A DNA stretch of 64,000 nt from Gammaproteobacteria bacterium (GCA_018814405.1 JAHIZO010000005.1:360684-424683); one strand, 5' to 3'. Counted from the stretch's first letter, positions 29,594 to 39,691 are shown. Numbers and translations: made by a program. The notes: generated by a model not told the origin, from the letters alone.

Positions 29594-31309
29594 GTGCGAC
29601 TTAACAAGCTGTTCCTAATATTACTGCTGCTTCCCCTCTCATTTGCTCAAGCAGCGGAAGATTCAAATCCCACTCAAGATTCACCTATCAATCTGGCACT
29701 AGCTGCTGATACCGATCTCACGATATCGACATCGCCAATAGACCTGACACAGCCACCTGCCCCGATTCGTGAAGCACTTATCGTAGCGCCTGAATATATC
29801 CTCGAAGGCCAGGATCAATCCGTCATAGCCGCAAGTGAGGCAGAATATTCCGAGCTGTCCGCACTGGCCGATGAAGATGTCTGGCAGCGCATCCGCAGTG
29901 GTTTCGCCATGAAACCGCTTAACAGCCAACTCATCAAGCAACATGAGAAGTGGTATGCACGCCACCCGGAATATGTATTGCGCATGAGCGAACGCGCGAA
30001 TCGCTATCTGTACTACATCGTAGAAGAGGTAGAGCGACGCGGCATGCCTACAGAGATCGCACTGCTTCCCATCATCGAGAGTGCATTCAATCCCGGCGCG
30101 AACTCTGTCGCCAGTGCTTCAGGTATCTGGCAGTTCATCCCTTCCACCGGCAAACACTTCGGCATGGAGCAGAATTGGTGGTATGACGGCCGCCGCGACA
30201 TCATCGGCGCGACCAATGGCGCGCTCGACTATCTGGAGAAGCTGCATAAACAGTTCGGCGACTGGGAGTTGGCACTGGCCGCATACAACTGGGGAGAGAA
30301 TGCCGTCGCGCGTGCGCAAGCCCGTAACCGTAAATACGGCAAGCCGACTGACTATTCACATCTCAAGATGCCGCGCGAAACACGCAACTACGTACCCAAA
30401 CTGCTCGCCATCAAAAACATCGTCAGCGATCCCGAGAAGTACAAGTTGACCCTAACGGCGATCCCCAACCGTCCCTATTTCGAGGCTGTGACGCCCTCCA
30501 AACCGATGGATGTGAAAATCGCAGCGGAGTTGGCAGAAGTATCTATCGAGGAATTCCTAGCCCTCAATCCGGGGCACAACCGTCCCGTGATCCTACAAGA
30601 TCAAGCAGAAGTATTGCTATTACCGGTCGATAAAGTCGCGGTATTTCGTACCAATCTAGAGAACAACGACCAACGACTGGTTTCCTGGCGTGCTTATGAA
30701 TCGAATAAAGGGGAGTCTTTTGCAGATATTGCGAACAACTTCGACATTTCTCTGGAGCAACTACGCAAGGCAAATGGATTATCGAAATATGCCCGATTGA
30801 GTAACGGTCAGACTTTGCTGGTTCCAGCAGGCGCAGAAGAGGAAGACAACGCGTTCTCGCCTTTCAACATGCATGCCACAGCAGTGCAAGAGATGTCCGG
30901 TTTCCGTTATGTCGTGCGCAGAGGCGATACCATCTCAGGCATTGCTCGCAAGTTCAAGATAAGCCAACGCAGCCTGATCGCCATGAACAATGGCCGCAGC
31001 TTCCTGCGCATAGGCCAAAAGTTCACTATCATGCCTGGCAGTTCACGCCGTACCTCTTCACGGATAAGCAGCAAAGGGATTTATGTGGTGCGCAGCGGAG
31101 ACACTATCTCGGGTATCGCTCGCAAGTTCGGCATCAGCCAGAGTAGCCTGATCGCTCTGAACCACGGACGTAGCTTCATACGCGTAGGTCAGAAGTTCTC
31201 TATTCCGCCCAGCAACGTACAGCAAGCCTCTGCACAGACAAACAGCAAAGTAATGAAGGTCGCAAATCACGGGAAGAAGCAGCACCAGATCACCAGCTAT
31301 CAGCGCTGA
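29594..31309 (+). CDS. mltD: Membrane-bound lytic murein transglycosylase D-like, with LysM repeats
   Basis: A 571-residue exported enzyme that cleaves the glycan strands of peptidoglycan. It has a signal peptide (KLFLILLLLPLSFAQA), a family-1 transglycosylase domain with the catalytic glutamate in ALLPIIESAFNPGANS and SASGIWQFIPSTG, and three C-terminal LysM modules. The first LysM is divergent (KGESFADIANNFDISLEQL); the last two are near copies of each other (GDTISGIARKFKISQRSL and GDTISGIARKFGISQSSL). The signal peptide lacks a clear lipobox, unlike enterobacterial MltD. The start is GTG at 29594. It is convergent with and slightly overlaps the next gene. Confidence 0.92.
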   Translation: MRLNKLFLILLLLPLSFAQAAEDSNPTQDSPINLALAADTDLTISTSPIDLTQPPAPIREALIVAPEYILEGQDQSVIAASEAEYSELSALADEDVWQRIRSGFAMKPLNSQLIKQHEKWYARHPEYVLRMSERANRYLYYIVEEVERRGMPTEIALLPIIESAFNPGANSVASASGIWQFIPSTGKHFGMEQNWWYDGRRDIIGATNGALDYLEKLHKQFGDWELALAAYNWGENAVARAQARNRKYGKPTDYSHLKMPRETRNYVPKLLAIKNIVSDPEKYKLTLTAIPNRPYFEAVTPSKPMDVKIAAELAEVSIEEFLALNPGHNRPVILQDQAEVLLLPVDKVAVFRTNLENNDQRLVSWRAYESNKGESFADIANNFDISLEQLRKANGLSKYARLSNGQTLLVPAGAEEEDNAFSPFNMHATAVQEMSGFRYVVRRGDTISGIARKFKISQRSLIAMNNGRSFLRIGQKFTIMPGSSRRTSSRISSKGIYVVRSGDTISGIARKFGISQSSLIALNHGRSFIRVGQKFSIPPSNVQQASAQTNSKVMKVANHGKKQHQITSYQR

Positions 31310-31614
31310 GCTGAATCCCCCGCCGGCAACCATCTGTTTGCCAAACTACGGATCACAGCAAGCCCTTTCCATAATCCAAAGGACGTACGCGCCATCCGCC
31401 AAGCCTCGCGCCGACGTCTGAAGAGCGCAGCTGTCAACAATCCCAATACCAATCGTTGGTGTCGCAAGAAGCGGAACACCGATATGCCCTTGTCAGCCAG
31501 GCTGAAAGCCCCTTGCCAGCGCATACTTAGATCCGCTAGCTGTGCACGCTGATCCGCAATCAGACCCTGCAATTCAGCCCGACGCAAACGTATCTCAAGC
31601 AAACGATTATTCAT
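31300..31614 (-). CDS. YqjK-like protein
   Basis: A 104-residue basic protein (MNNRLLEIRLRRAELQGLIADQ) with a weakly hydrophobic middle (RLVLGLLTAALF) and an arginine-rich tail. It resembles the YqjK family found after YqjE. It starts inside the end of the YqjE gene (eight-base overlap) and is last in the DUF883-YqjE-YqjK operon. Its stop overlaps the convergent transglycosylase gene by ten bases. Function unknown. Confidence 0.75.
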   Translation of the reverse strand: MNNRLLEIRLRRAELQGLIADQRAQLADLSMRWQGAFSLADKGISVFRFLRHQRLVLGLLTAALFRRRREAWRMARTSFGLWKGLAVIRSLANRWLPAGDSAQR

Positions 31615-31987
31615 CGAACGCTCCCAGCTCGTGACGATCCCTGCGCAGCTCGGCCAGACTGGCCGAAAACAACACAGGGGGCTGATGCAGCAAACGCCGC
31701 AACGACAAGGCACAAAGGCCGGATATCACAAAGAACGATAGCGCAAGGACGGAAATCGCCAGCAAAGGATGATCGTGCCAGAAAGCGGCAACCACGAAGA
31801 TGGCAAACAACACCGCCGCCATGCAAACAAAGAATACGGCAAGTAATGCAAGAACCAGCATGCGTATCAAACGCATGCGTTCTTCTTCCCATTCGTTCGC
31901 CAGCAATTCCAGCCTTGTTGAAACGATACCGAGCGCGGTGCTCAGCAACCGTTTCAACGAGACGAACAGTCCACCTGTTTCAGACAT
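31607..31987 (-). CDS. YqjE / phage-holin superfamily III-like membrane protein
   Basis: A 126-residue protein with two strong hydrophobic segments (MLVLALLAVFFVCMAAVLFA and LLAISVLALSFFVISGLCAL) after an amphipathic N-terminus (LLSTALGIVSTRLELLANEW). This is the YqjE pattern. The family is linked to envelope or stress conditions in enterobacteria, but no activity is established. It lies three bases after the DUF883 gene and overlaps the YqjK gene. Confidence 0.82.
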   Translation of the reverse strand: MSETGGLFVSLKRLLSTALGIVSTRLELLANEWEEERMRLIRMLVLALLAVFFVCMAAVLFAIFVVAAFWHDHPLLAISVLALSFFVISGLCALSLRRLLHQPPVLFSASLAELRRDRHELGAFDE

Positions 31988-31990
31988 GGA

Positions 31991-32320
31991 TCAGCGGCTG
32001 CGACCGATCAGCATCCCAAGCAGCAAACCTACACCTGCTGCAACGCCGACTGCCTGCCATGGATTGTCATGCACGTATTCGTCCGTCGCTTTCGCAGCGA
32101 CTTTTGTGCGTTCCAGCACTGCATGCTCGGCTTCTTCCAATCGAACCTTGGCCACAGCCAGATTCGCTTTGGCTCTTTCGCGTAATGAAGCTGCTTTTTC
32201 TCCAGCCTGATCGGCTGTCGCTTTCAGCAACTCTTCTGCATCGGCCACCACTGCCCGCATGTCGCTTGCCAGTTTTTGTTTGCTTACGTCGTAGGCTGAA
32301 TTCACCGCTTTCGTGCTCAT
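31991..32320 (-). CDS. DUF883 protein (YqjD/ElaB family)
   Basis: A 109-residue protein: a long amphipathic helix (VVADAEELLKATADQAGEKA) followed by the family C-terminus DNPWQAVGVAAGVGLLLGM with a single tail-anchor helix and IGRSR at the end. Enterobacterial relatives (YqjD, ElaB) sit in the inner membrane by the tail and bind ribosomes in stationary phase; that role is only inferred here. GGAGCGAATC precedes the ATG. It is first in the three-gene operon, with a good promoter upstream. Confidence 0.88.
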   Translation of the reverse strand: MSTKAVNSAYDVSKQKLASDMRAVVADAEELLKATADQAGEKAASLRERAKANLAVAKVRLEEAEHAVLERTKVAAKATDEYVHDNPWQAVGVAAGVGLLLGMLIGRSR

Positions 32321-32398
32321 GATTCGCTCCTAAAGATCGATTAAAAGGGAACAAGCTCAATGTCAGAAGCCCTTTTACCACTCTGACACCACAGCTTC

Positions 32399-32427
32399 TT
32401 TTTATGCCTGCACAGCGGAATTGTCAA
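32399..32427 (-). promoter_or_regulatory. Promoter of the DUF883-YqjE-YqjK operon
   Basis: On the minus strand a consensus TTGACA (32427-32422) is followed after 17 bases by TAAAAA (32404-32399). Its -35 lies two bases beyond the stop of the ABC ATPase gene. The leader of about 70 bases holds a hairpin with arms GTCAGA and TCTGAC. Confidence 0.65.
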
Positions 32428-32428
32428 T

Positions 32429-34423
32429 TCAATTTGGCTCCGACGGAAACAGGTGACAACACACACCATGCGTTACTTCACCTACATATGTCATATCAGG
32501 AAATCTTTTGGCGCATACAGACATGGCCTGCGGGCAACGCGGCGCGAAATGGCATCCTATGGGAGGATTAGCAGGCGATGGCAGCTCGCCTTCCAGACGC
32601 ACATACTCCTTGCCGGCACCATCGATACGCGGCACCGCAGAGAGCAAAGCCTGTGTGTATGGATGCTTGGGCGCACGCATCACTTCTCGGGTCGTGCCGC
32701 GCTCGACGATACGCCCCAGATACATCACGCATACCTCTTGCGCGAGATATTCCACTACCGCCAGATTGTGTGTGATGAACAGATAACTCAGCCCCAACTC
32801 CTGCTGCAATGATTTCAACAAATTCAATATCTGCGCCTGCACCGACACGTCCAGCGCGGAGGTCGGCTCGTCACAGATCAGCAACTTGGGCGACACCGCC
32901 AAGGCTCTCGCGATTGCGATGCGCTGACGCTGCCCGCCGGAGAATTCATGCGGGTAGCGCCACTTGCTATCTCGCGCCAGCCCGACCTTATCAAGCAACT
33001 CATCGATATACGACTGTCGCTCGGTACTGTCGTTGCCGATAAGCAAGGCTGCCATACCCTCCTCCAATATCTCAGCTACGCGCATCTTGGGATTGAGCGA
33101 GGCATACGGATCCTGAAACACCATCTGCATCCTGTTGCGGTGCGCATCACCTTGCAACAACTCGCCTTCGAAACGCACACTGCCCGATGTCGGCTGATTC
33201 AATCTCAGCAAGGCCTTGCCCAGCGTCGTCTTGCCGCAACCGGATTCACCCACCAGCGCCAATGTGGAGCCTTGCGGAATGGAGAGTGACACACCGTCCA
33301 CCGCCTTCACCTGCCCGACCTCGCGCTGCAACAGACCTTTCCGTATCGGGAAATAGACCTTGAGATCATCGACTTCAAGGATCGCGGATCGTGACTCGCG
33401 GATCGCGCAAGGCTGCACAGATCCCTCGCTGTCCTGCTGCCCCCTCTCTATTCCATCACCTCGATCCTCATTCCCAACGTATAGATGGCATCTCACGCCT
33501 CTGCCATCCACCGTAGTCAATTCCGGCGTCTGCTCATGACACAGGCCCCAGGCACGATTACAGCGCGGTGCAAAACGACATCCCTGCGTAACGCTGCCAA
33601 GCGGTGGCACGCTGCCGGGGATCGCAGCCAACGCCTGACCACTACGTTGCGCATCCGGCAGAGCGGCGAACAGTTTCTGGGTGTATGGATGCAAGGGTTT
33701 TGCAAACAACTGCTCACGAGTCGCCTGCTCTACGATCTGTCCCGCATACATCACGCCCACGCGGTGCGCATTCTCTGCCACCACGCCAAGGTCATGGGTG
33801 ATGAGCAACATCGCCATGCCACTCTTCTGCTGCGTCTCGCGCAACAGTTGCAGCACCTGCGCCTGTATCGTCACGTCCAGTGCGGTGGTCGGTTCATCGG
33901 CGATCAGCAACTTTGGTTCACCAGCCAAAGCCATCGCGATCATCACGCGCTGCTTCATGCCACCCGACATCCGGAACGGATATTCGTGTGCGCGCCGTGC
34001 CGCGTCAGGAATGCCGACCTGTGACAACAACTCGATGCTGCGCACAAGCGCCGCATCGCCAACCATATCTTTATGCAACGCCAGAACTTCAGCGATCTGC
34101 TCACCCACCGTCATCACCGGATTCAGGCTCAAACCCGGCTCCTGGAAGATCATCGCCATCCGGCCGCCACGTATATCCCGCATCTCTCGTTCGCTCAGTC
34201 GATCCAGTGCGATCTCGCCTAAACGTATCTCGCCGGCACTATTCTCCACACCGTCCGGAAGCAGTTTCAAAAGCGATAGCGCTGTCATGGATTTCCCGCA
34301 ACCGGATTCACCCAGCAACGCGAAAGTCTCACCCGCCGCTATCTCGAACGAGATGCCATCCACAATGCTGGCGCCATCACACAGACGGGTAGTGAGATCA
34401 TCGACCTTGAGCAATCTCGTCAT
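32429..34423 (-). CDS. Peptide-type ABC transporter, fused double ATP-binding protein
   Basis: A 664-residue protein made of two complete ABC ATPases in tandem, as in YejF/GsiA-type proteins. Each has Walker A ([18 protein letters not shown]), signature ([30 protein letters not shown]) and Walker B ([24 protein letters not shown]). Both also carry the oligopeptide/dipeptide C-terminal region with clustered cysteines ([28 protein letters not shown]). It energises the two permeases encoded upstream, overlapping the second by four bases. A long linker containing [14 protein letters not shown] joins the halves. Import of short peptides is inferred from family. Confidence 0.92.
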   Translation of the reverse strand: MTRLLKVDDLTTRLCDGASIVDGISFEIAAGETFALLGESGCGKSMTALSLLKLLPDGVENSAGEIRLGEIALDRLSEREMRDIRGGRMAMIFQEPGLSLNPVMTVGEQIAEVLALHKDMVGDAALVRSIELLSQVGIPDAARRAHEYPFRMSGGMKQRVMIAMALAGEPKLLIADEPTTALDVTIQAQVLQLLRETQQKSGMAMLLITHDLGVVAENAHRVGVMYAGQIVEQATREQLFAKPLHPYTQKLFAALPDAQRSGQALAAIPGSVPPLGSVTQGCRFAPRCNRAWGLCHEQTPELTTVDGRGVRCHLYVGNEDRGDGIERGQQDSEGSVQPCAIRESRSAILEVDDLKVYFPIRKGLLQREVGQVKAVDGVSLSIPQGSTLALVGESGCGKTTLGKALLRLNQPTSGSVRFEGELLQGDAHRNRMQMVFQDPYASLNPKMRVAEILEEGMAALLIGNDSTERQSYIDELLDKVGLARDSKWRYPHEFSGGQRQRIAIARALAVSPKLLICDEPTSALDVSVQAQILNLLKSLQQELGLSYLFITHNLAVVEYLAQEVCVMYLGRIVERGTTREVMRAPKHPYTQALLSAVPRIDGAGKEYVRLEGELPSPANPPIGCHFAPRCPQAMSVCAKRFPDMTYVGEVTHGVCCHLFPSEPN

Positions 34424-35772
34424 GCCTTGCCCTCCGTCCGGTTCAATCGCGGATCGAAAGCATCACGCACCGCATCGGCGAGCAGATTGGCCGCCAATAC
34501 CAATATCAACATAAATACGAAGGCCGATGCCAATGACCACCACACCATGGGCTCGCGCCCCATCTCCAAACGCGCGCCATTGATCATGGTTCCGAACGAG
34601 ATCATGGAAGGATCGACACCGACACCGACGTAAGACAGCACCGCCTCGGCCAGCACCAGCGCAGAGAAATCCATCACCAGCGCGATGAGGATGATGTGCA
34701 TCACATTGGGCATGATGTGTCGCGACAGGATGCGCATGGATGACACGCCGAACGCCTGTGCCGCCTGGATGTATTCCATCTCGCGCAGTTTTAGTGTCTC
34801 GCCGCGCAGCAAGCGGCACAGACCGGTCCAACTGGTCAGACCAAGGATCAAGCACAGCGCCACCAGGCGCATATCGGCACGAGCTGCCGAGGTATCGAAC
34901 CATTCCGGATGCGTATCGATGGTCACCTGCATCATCAGCACCGCCGCCGCGATCAACAGCACACTGGGGATGGAACTCAACACGGTATAGATGTACTGGA
35001 TGACATCATCCACCCAGCCCCGGAAATAACCTGCCGCCACACCGAGGAACAAGGCAAGTGGCAAGGTCACCAGCGTGGTCAGTGTGCCGATGATGAGGCC
35101 GGTGCGTATGCTCTTGAGTGAGAGATAGAGCACGTCCTGCCCCACCTTGTCCGTCCCCAGCACATGGTAAGCATTGGCGAGATCGATGCCAGCACCGGCC
35201 AACGTGGCGAATACCACCAAGGCGATCTGCACGGGCAGCCGCGGCACACGCCGCCCCAGCAACCAAGCCAGCAGGCAGCCGAACAGAAACCCAACCACGC
35301 CACCATTGGCGACTCGCTTCAACACATCCATGTTTCGTTGCGACTCATGCGCCAGATGCACCCCGCCGTATTGCAATCTGGGATATTCGCGCACTACGTT
35401 GCCTTGCGCATCGGTCATGCTTTCCTTGGCATACAGATGCAAGGCGAACGGTGCTGAATAAGTCTTTTCAGTTCGCGTGCGCAAGGGGCCGACCAGTGTG
35501 TCGAACGCACTCAGCACTTCCGGCGAATATACTTTTTCGCCATTGCTGCTTTGCGGCAATGCAGCACGATAGTGCAAGGTATCCAGCAGCCCGATAACAA
35601 GGAACACCGACAACACCAGCATCGACACCAGCGCCACATTGCTGCGTGCCACGCGCTTCCATGGCAGCATCAAGTGCTCGCGCTTGCGTATGTAGAGTGC
35701 CGCCATGACGATCACCCCCACCAGCAGGAACACCAGTGCGTCGCTCCACAAGACTACAGGGATGAAACTCAT
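34420..35772 (-). CDS. Peptide-type ABC transporter permease (DppC/YejE-like) with long N-terminal extension
   Basis: A 450-residue membrane protein. The C-terminal 280 residues are a DppC-like permease (GTDKVGQDVLYLSLKSIRTG, and the EAA loop AAQAFGVSSMRILSRHIMPN). Before it lies an extension of more than 100 residues containing an extra helix pair and a periplasmic stretch (HYRAALPQSSNGEKVYSPEV, ALHLYAKESMTDAQGN). Relatives such as E. coli YejE are shorter, around 340 residues. The extension may contact the solute-binding protein. Four-base overlaps at both ends couple it to the other subunits. Confidence 0.88.
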   Translation of the reverse strand: MSFIPVVLWSDALVFLLVGVIVMAALYIRKREHLMLPWKRVARSNVALVSMLVLSVFLVIGLLDTLHYRAALPQSSNGEKVYSPEVLSAFDTLVGPLRTRTEKTYSAPFALHLYAKESMTDAQGNVVREYPRLQYGGVHLAHESQRNMDVLKRVANGGVVGFLFGCLLAWLLGRRVPRLPVQIALVVFATLAGAGIDLANAYHVLGTDKVGQDVLYLSLKSIRTGLIIGTLTTLVTLPLALFLGVAAGYFRGWVDDVIQYIYTVLSSIPSVLLIAAAVLMMQVTIDTHPEWFDTSAARADMRLVALCLILGLTSWTGLCRLLRGETLKLREMEYIQAAQAFGVSSMRILSRHIMPNVMHIILIALVMDFSALVLAEAVLSYVGVGVDPSMISFGTMINGARLEMGREPMVWWSLASAFVFMLILVLAANLLADAVRDAFDPRLNRTEGKA

Positions 35773-36746
35773 GACAACTTCACCCGCGGATCAACCACCG
35801 TGTAGGAGATGTCGGTCAAGATCAGACCTGCGATGTACAGCACCGAACCCAGGAACACCATCGACCGCACCACGCTGAAGTCCTGTGCATTGATCGCATC
35901 GATGGTGTAACTACCCAGACCGGGGATGCCGAAGAAAGACTCGGTGAGCAGACTACCCATGAACAGCAGCGGGATCACCACCACCACACCAGTGAGGATG
36001 GGAATCATCGCGTTCTTCAATACATGGGTGAACAGCACACGCAACTCGGACAGACCTTTGGCGCGCGCCGTACGCACATAGTCCTTGCTGATCTCGTCAA
36101 GGAAGATGGTGCGATACCAGCGGCTGCTGGAACCGATGCCGCCGACTACGCCGATGATGATTGGCAACACCACGAACTTGAAACTATCCATCCCGCCTAT
36201 GTAGCCGGAGATAGGCACCAGATGCCACAACTTGCTCACCAGAAACTGGCCGCCGATGATGTAGAACAAGCCAGAGATAGACATCAGGAATACGCATAGT
36301 GCCACCCCCGCCATGTCCAATGCCGTGGCGCGGAACAAAGTCATCAGCAGCGCAAAGCTGACATAGACCACGAGCCCGATGAGGAAGGTCGGCAGCGCGA
36401 TGGCCAGACTCGGCCCCATGCGTTGGGTGATCTCATGACTGATGCTGCGGCCATCGTCCGAATAGCCAAAATCGAACACGAACATGCTGGCTGACTTGTT
36501 CCAGAAGATGGTGTCGGTGAAAGTCCCCGCGCTATCGGCAGCCGTATTGAGGAACAGCGGCTTGTCGTAACCACGCTGTTGCTTCCACTTGTCGATGGCT
36601 TCCGGCGTGACGCGCTTGATGCCAAGCTGCATGCGCGCCATATCATCCGGCGTGTTGACCACGAAGAACAGCGCGAAGGTGAGCAGATTCACCCCGATCA
36701 GAATAGGGATGGCGTATAGGATGCGGCGAATAAGATAAGCGATCAT
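35769..36746 (-). CDS. Peptide-type ABC transporter permease (DppB/YejB-like)
   Basis: A 325-residue six-helix permease starting MIAYLIRRILYAIPILIGVN, the standard DppB opening, with the family EAA region LRVLFTHVLKNAMIPILTG and a closing LTDISYTVVDPRVKL. It pairs with the DppC-like permease encoded next. It is the first gene of the permease-permease-ATPase run, but the matching solute-binding gene is not adjacent: it lies 6 kb upstream on the same strand at 42838-44958. Confidence 0.92.
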   Translation of the reverse strand: MIAYLIRRILYAIPILIGVNLLTFALFFVVNTPDDMARMQLGIKRVTPEAIDKWKQQRGYDKPLFLNTAADSAGTFTDTIFWNKSASMFVFDFGYSDDGRSISHEITQRMGPSLAIALPTFLIGLVVYVSFALLMTLFRATALDMAGVALCVFLMSISGLFYIIGGQFLVSKLWHLVPISGYIGGMDSFKFVVLPIIIGVVGGIGSSSRWYRTIFLDEISKDYVRTARAKGLSELRVLFTHVLKNAMIPILTGVVVVIPLLFMGSLLTESFFGIPGLGSYTIDAINAQDFSVVRSMVFLGSVLYIAGLILTDISYTVVDPRVKLS

Positions 36747-36834
36747 GTCAGGTCGCTATTGTACGGGAAACAGTTGGTTGCCAAACGTCTGCACTGGGCA
36801 GAAAATGCATTCACAACGCAATGAGGAGGACGTC

Positions 36835-37476
36835 ATGCAAATAGAAGTCTGGTCGGACGTGATCTGCCCCTGGTGCTATATCGGCAAACGCAAGTTGGAG
36901 ATGGCGCTGGCAAGATTCCCGCATTGGGAAAGTGTACAAGTGATCTGGCGCAGTTTCGAGCTGGATGCCGATGCACCGCGCAACCCGACCGGCACACTGA
37001 ACGAGATGCTCGCCCAGAAATATGATGTCACCCTCCAAGAAGCCGAAGCAATGAACATCCGAGTGACTCAGGCCGCCAAAGAAGTCGGCCTTATCTACCA
37101 TCTGGAAAGCGCACGCCCCGGCAACACCTTCGACGCCCATCGCCTGCTACACTTTGCCGCCTCACGCCAACTGGATGATGTCGCATCCGAACGTCTGATG
37201 CAGGGCTACTTCTCTGAATCACTGGCAGTCGGTGACATTCATGCACTGGCGCGACTCGCACCAGAATTCGGCATCACTGAACATGAGGCACTTGCAGTGC
37301 TGGAAAGCAACGACTACGCCGATGCGGTACGGGCGGACGAAGCGCGTGCCACGGAGTTCGGCATCACCGGCGTGCCCTGCTTCGTCATCGATGAGAGCAT
37401 CGTCATCGCCGGTGCACAGCCTGTCGAAGTGTTCGCTGAAACGCTGCTGCAGGCATGGCAGGAATCACACAGCTAA
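36835..37476 (+). CDS. DsbA-family oxidoreductase, FrnE-like
   Basis: A 213-residue cytosolic thioredoxin-fold protein: IEVWSDVICPWCYIGKRKLE with a CPWC active site at residues 12-15, and the cis-proline strand FGITGVPCFVIDE near the C-terminus. FrnE-type proteins catalyse thiol-disulfide exchange or isomerisation, some linked to oxidative-stress survival. There is no signal peptide. The ATG at 36835 follows an excellent GAGGAGGACGTC. It stands divergent from the ABC permeases and convergent with dipZ, at the edge of the redox block. Confidence 0.9.
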   Translation: MQIEVWSDVICPWCYIGKRKLEMALARFPHWESVQVIWRSFELDADAPRNPTGTLNEMLAQKYDVTLQEAEAMNIRVTQAAKEVGLIYHLESARPGNTFDAHRLLHFAASRQLDDVASERLMQGYFSESLAVGDIHALARLAPEFGITEHEALAVLESNDYADAVRADEARATEFGITGVPCFVIDESIVIAGAQPVEVFAETLLQAWQESHS

Positions 37477-37482
37477 AACCAC

Positions 37483-39132
37483 TCAAGCACCAAACGTGAA
37501 GGCGTAGATCTCCAGCCCCGGTTGCTGCGCTTCTACTTCCAGCACGCCGCGTTGCATCTCACGCTGATCGATCAACTCGTACAGCGTGTTGCGATCCACC
37601 GTCAGTTTGCCGCTCGGTGCATCCTTTCCTGCCAAGGATGCAACCGGCTTCCCGTTCAAATCGATCTTCACATCGATTGGTTTGCCACTGGCGGAACCGA
37701 GCACTAGAAATACCTTGCGCGCATTGAAATCCAGTTTCAGTTTGGCCCCCGCTGAAGTGGAGACACTGTTTTCCAAACCTATCTTCCAGTCACCAGACAA
37801 GGCCCAATGGTCCTCACCCAGGGTTGCGGGCAAGCTGTATCGCTTGCTCGCATCAGAAGCCACCTCTTCCGGACTTGCGAAATTGCGACCACGCGCATAA
37901 CCCAGATAGGTCTCAGGCGTCTGCGTCTCGGCAAAGGTCGGCAACGCTTCTGAGGTCTGCGCGACCTTCTCGCCCAAACCCAGCAGGTAACGGATGTTGT
38001 TCTCCGTCACGTCATACTGGCCTTCACCGAAATGGGTGTAGACCACCTTGCCCTCGCGGTCTATCAGGTAGTGCGCAGGCCAGTAGCGATTGTCGAAGTT
38101 GCTCCAGGTATCAAGCTTGTTGTCCTGCGCCACCGGATACCGGATACCGTGCTCAGCGATAGCCGCCTGCACATTGGCCGTCTTCTTCTCGAATTCGAAC
38201 TCCGGCGCGTGCACGCCGACGATGACCAGTCCCTGTTCGCGATACTTGCGATCCCAAGCAGTGATATAGGGCAAGGTGCGCACACAGTTGATGCAGGAGT
38301 AGGTCCAGAAATCGACCAACACCACTTTGCCTTTCAGCCCCGCCATCGTCAGCGGTTCCGAGTTGAGCCATTTGTCGATACCCACGAATTCAGGTGCAGC
38401 ATAGGGTTTGTCCAGACCGTGTTCCAGTTTCAGTTCGCCACGCGCGATCTCGACACGCTGCGATGACATGAACAAAGTGTCGATGTTCGCGCCGGAAGCG
38501 ATCCAAGCCACCGAAACCAAGATCAGCACACCGAAACCGCGCCGCACCGTTGCTGCATGCCGCGTCAAAAAGCCCAGTCGCTGAACGAGTTTCCTTCCCG
38601 TCAGCGCGATGATGAGCATGGGCACGCCCGCACCGATGCCGAACGAAAGAATGACCAGATTGCCTGCGAAGTCGCTCTGCTGACGGATCACCTGCACCAG
38701 CACTGTCGCCAAAATAGGCCCCGCGCACGGCGTCCACACCAAACCGATCAGCGCGCCGATGCCGATACCACTCAGCAGGCCCTCGCCTTTGCTTGATGCC
38801 AGATCGTTACCCAGATTCGCCGCGCCCTGCGTCAAAGCGCTAAAACGTTCAGATAGTTTTTCCGACAACAGCACCAGACCGAACAATGCCAGCAATACCA
38901 GCGACACATCGCGAATCACATCCAGATCGAGGCCCAGCAGCGCCACCAATTCGCGCGCTGCAACAGCGAACAAGCTGAACGCCAGAACGAAACCGATGAT
39001 GATGCCGTAAGGCCTGCGCTTGCCACCGTCTACCGAGGCAGCCAGCACCAGCGGCAACACCGGCAGGATGCAGGGCGACACGATGAGCGCCAGCCCTTCG
39101 AGGAAGGCGAGACCGATATCGAGCAGATTCAT
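37483..39132 (-). CDS. dipZ: DipZ-type thiol-disulfide exporter (CcdA domain fused to thioredoxin-like and C-terminal domains)
   Basis: A 549-residue fusion. Residues 1-240 are a CcdA-like membrane domain that carries electrons from cytoplasmic thioredoxin; its cysteines lie in LIVSPCILPVLPLVLA and GLVWTPCAGPILATV. A redoxin domain follows with YSCINCVRTLPY (CxxC) near residue 282. The last 130 residues form the DipZ C-terminal beta domain (KLDFNARKVFLVLG). It should deliver reducing power to the periplasm. It starts one base after the secreted msrB stops, so the obvious client is that MsrB, and probably the secreted MsrA nearby. The client relation is inference from position. Confidence 0.9.
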   Translation of the reverse strand: MNLLDIGLAFLEGLALIVSPCILPVLPLVLAASVDGGKRRPYGIIIGFVLAFSLFAVAARELVALLGLDLDVIRDVSLVLLALFGLVLLSEKLSERFSALTQGAANLGNDLASSKGEGLLSGIGIGALIGLVWTPCAGPILATVLVQVIRQQSDFAGNLVILSFGIGAGVPMLIIALTGRKLVQRLGFLTRHAATVRRGFGVLILVSVAWIASGANIDTLFMSSQRVEIARGELKLEHGLDKPYAAPEFVGIDKWLNSEPLTMAGLKGKVVLVDFWTYSCINCVRTLPYITAWDRKYREQGLVIVGVHAPEFEFEKKTANVQAAIAEHGIRYPVAQDNKLDTWSNFDNRYWPAHYLIDREGKVVYTHFGEGQYDVTENNIRYLLGLGEKVAQTSEALPTFAETQTPETYLGYARGRNFASPEEVASDASKRYSLPATLGEDHWALSGDWKIGLENSVSTSAGAKLKLDFNARKVFLVLGSASGKPIDVKIDLNGKPVASLAGKDAPSGKLTVDRNTLYELIDQREMQRGVLEVEAQQPGLEIYAFTFGA

Positions 39133-39133
39133 A

Positions 39134-39622
39134 TCAAGCCTTTTCCGGTACGAACTTCAGCACCGCACCGTTGTTGCAATAACGCAGGCCAGTCGGCTGC
39201 GGACCGTCTTTGAACACATGGCCGTGATGGCCACCGCAGCGTGAACAGTGATATTCGGTGCGCGGGTAAATCAACTTGTAGTCGGTGCTGGTCTCGACCG
39301 CACCGGGCAACACATCGTAGAAACTGGGCCAGCCGGTACCGCTATCGAATTTGAAACGCGAAGGGAACAATGCCTGATCGCAACCGGCACAATGGAACAT
39401 GCCCTTGCGCTTCTCTTTGTCCAGCGCGCTGGTGAAAGCACGCTCGGTACCTTCCCGGCGCAAGATGTCATATTGCTGCGGTGTCAGTTTCTGCTTCCAT
39501 TCCGCATCGCTCAAGATCAACTTGCTACCGCCTTCAGCCGCGAACACGTTGCGTCCGAAAGCGGGCAGTAACATCAGCCCCGCGCCGCTTGCCGCGAATG
39601 AAATGAATGTGCGTCTATCCAT
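39134..39622 (-). CDS. msrB: Exported peptide-methionine (R)-S-oxide reductase MsrB
   Basis: A 162-residue MsrB with a Tat-type signal (MDRRTFISFAASGAGLMLLP). It keeps both zinc CxxC pairs (FHCAGCDQ and YHCSRCGGHHGHVF), the [10 protein letters not shown] active-site region and the catalytic cysteine in GLRYCNNGAVL. It reduces the R form of methionine sulfoxide in proteins; the signal places it in the periplasm, unlike the cytosolic paralogue at 50726-51118. The ATG at 39622 has GAGGTGATCCC upstream. It lies between the Met-rich protein gene and dipZ, which supplies a substrate and an electron donor in one operon. Confidence 0.93.
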   Translation of the reverse strand: MDRRTFISFAASGAGLMLLPAFGRNVFAAEGGSKLILSDAEWKQKLTPQQYDILRREGTERAFTSALDKEKRKGMFHCAGCDQALFPSRFKFDSGTGWPSFYDVLPGAVETSTDYKLIYPRTEYHCSRCGGHHGHVFKDGPQPTGLRYCNNGAVLKFVPEKA

Positions 39623-39691
39623 GGGATCACCTCTATCTGTTGATTCCTGCATCGCTCCGGTCGCAACCCGCGCCACGACCGGCCACCATCC

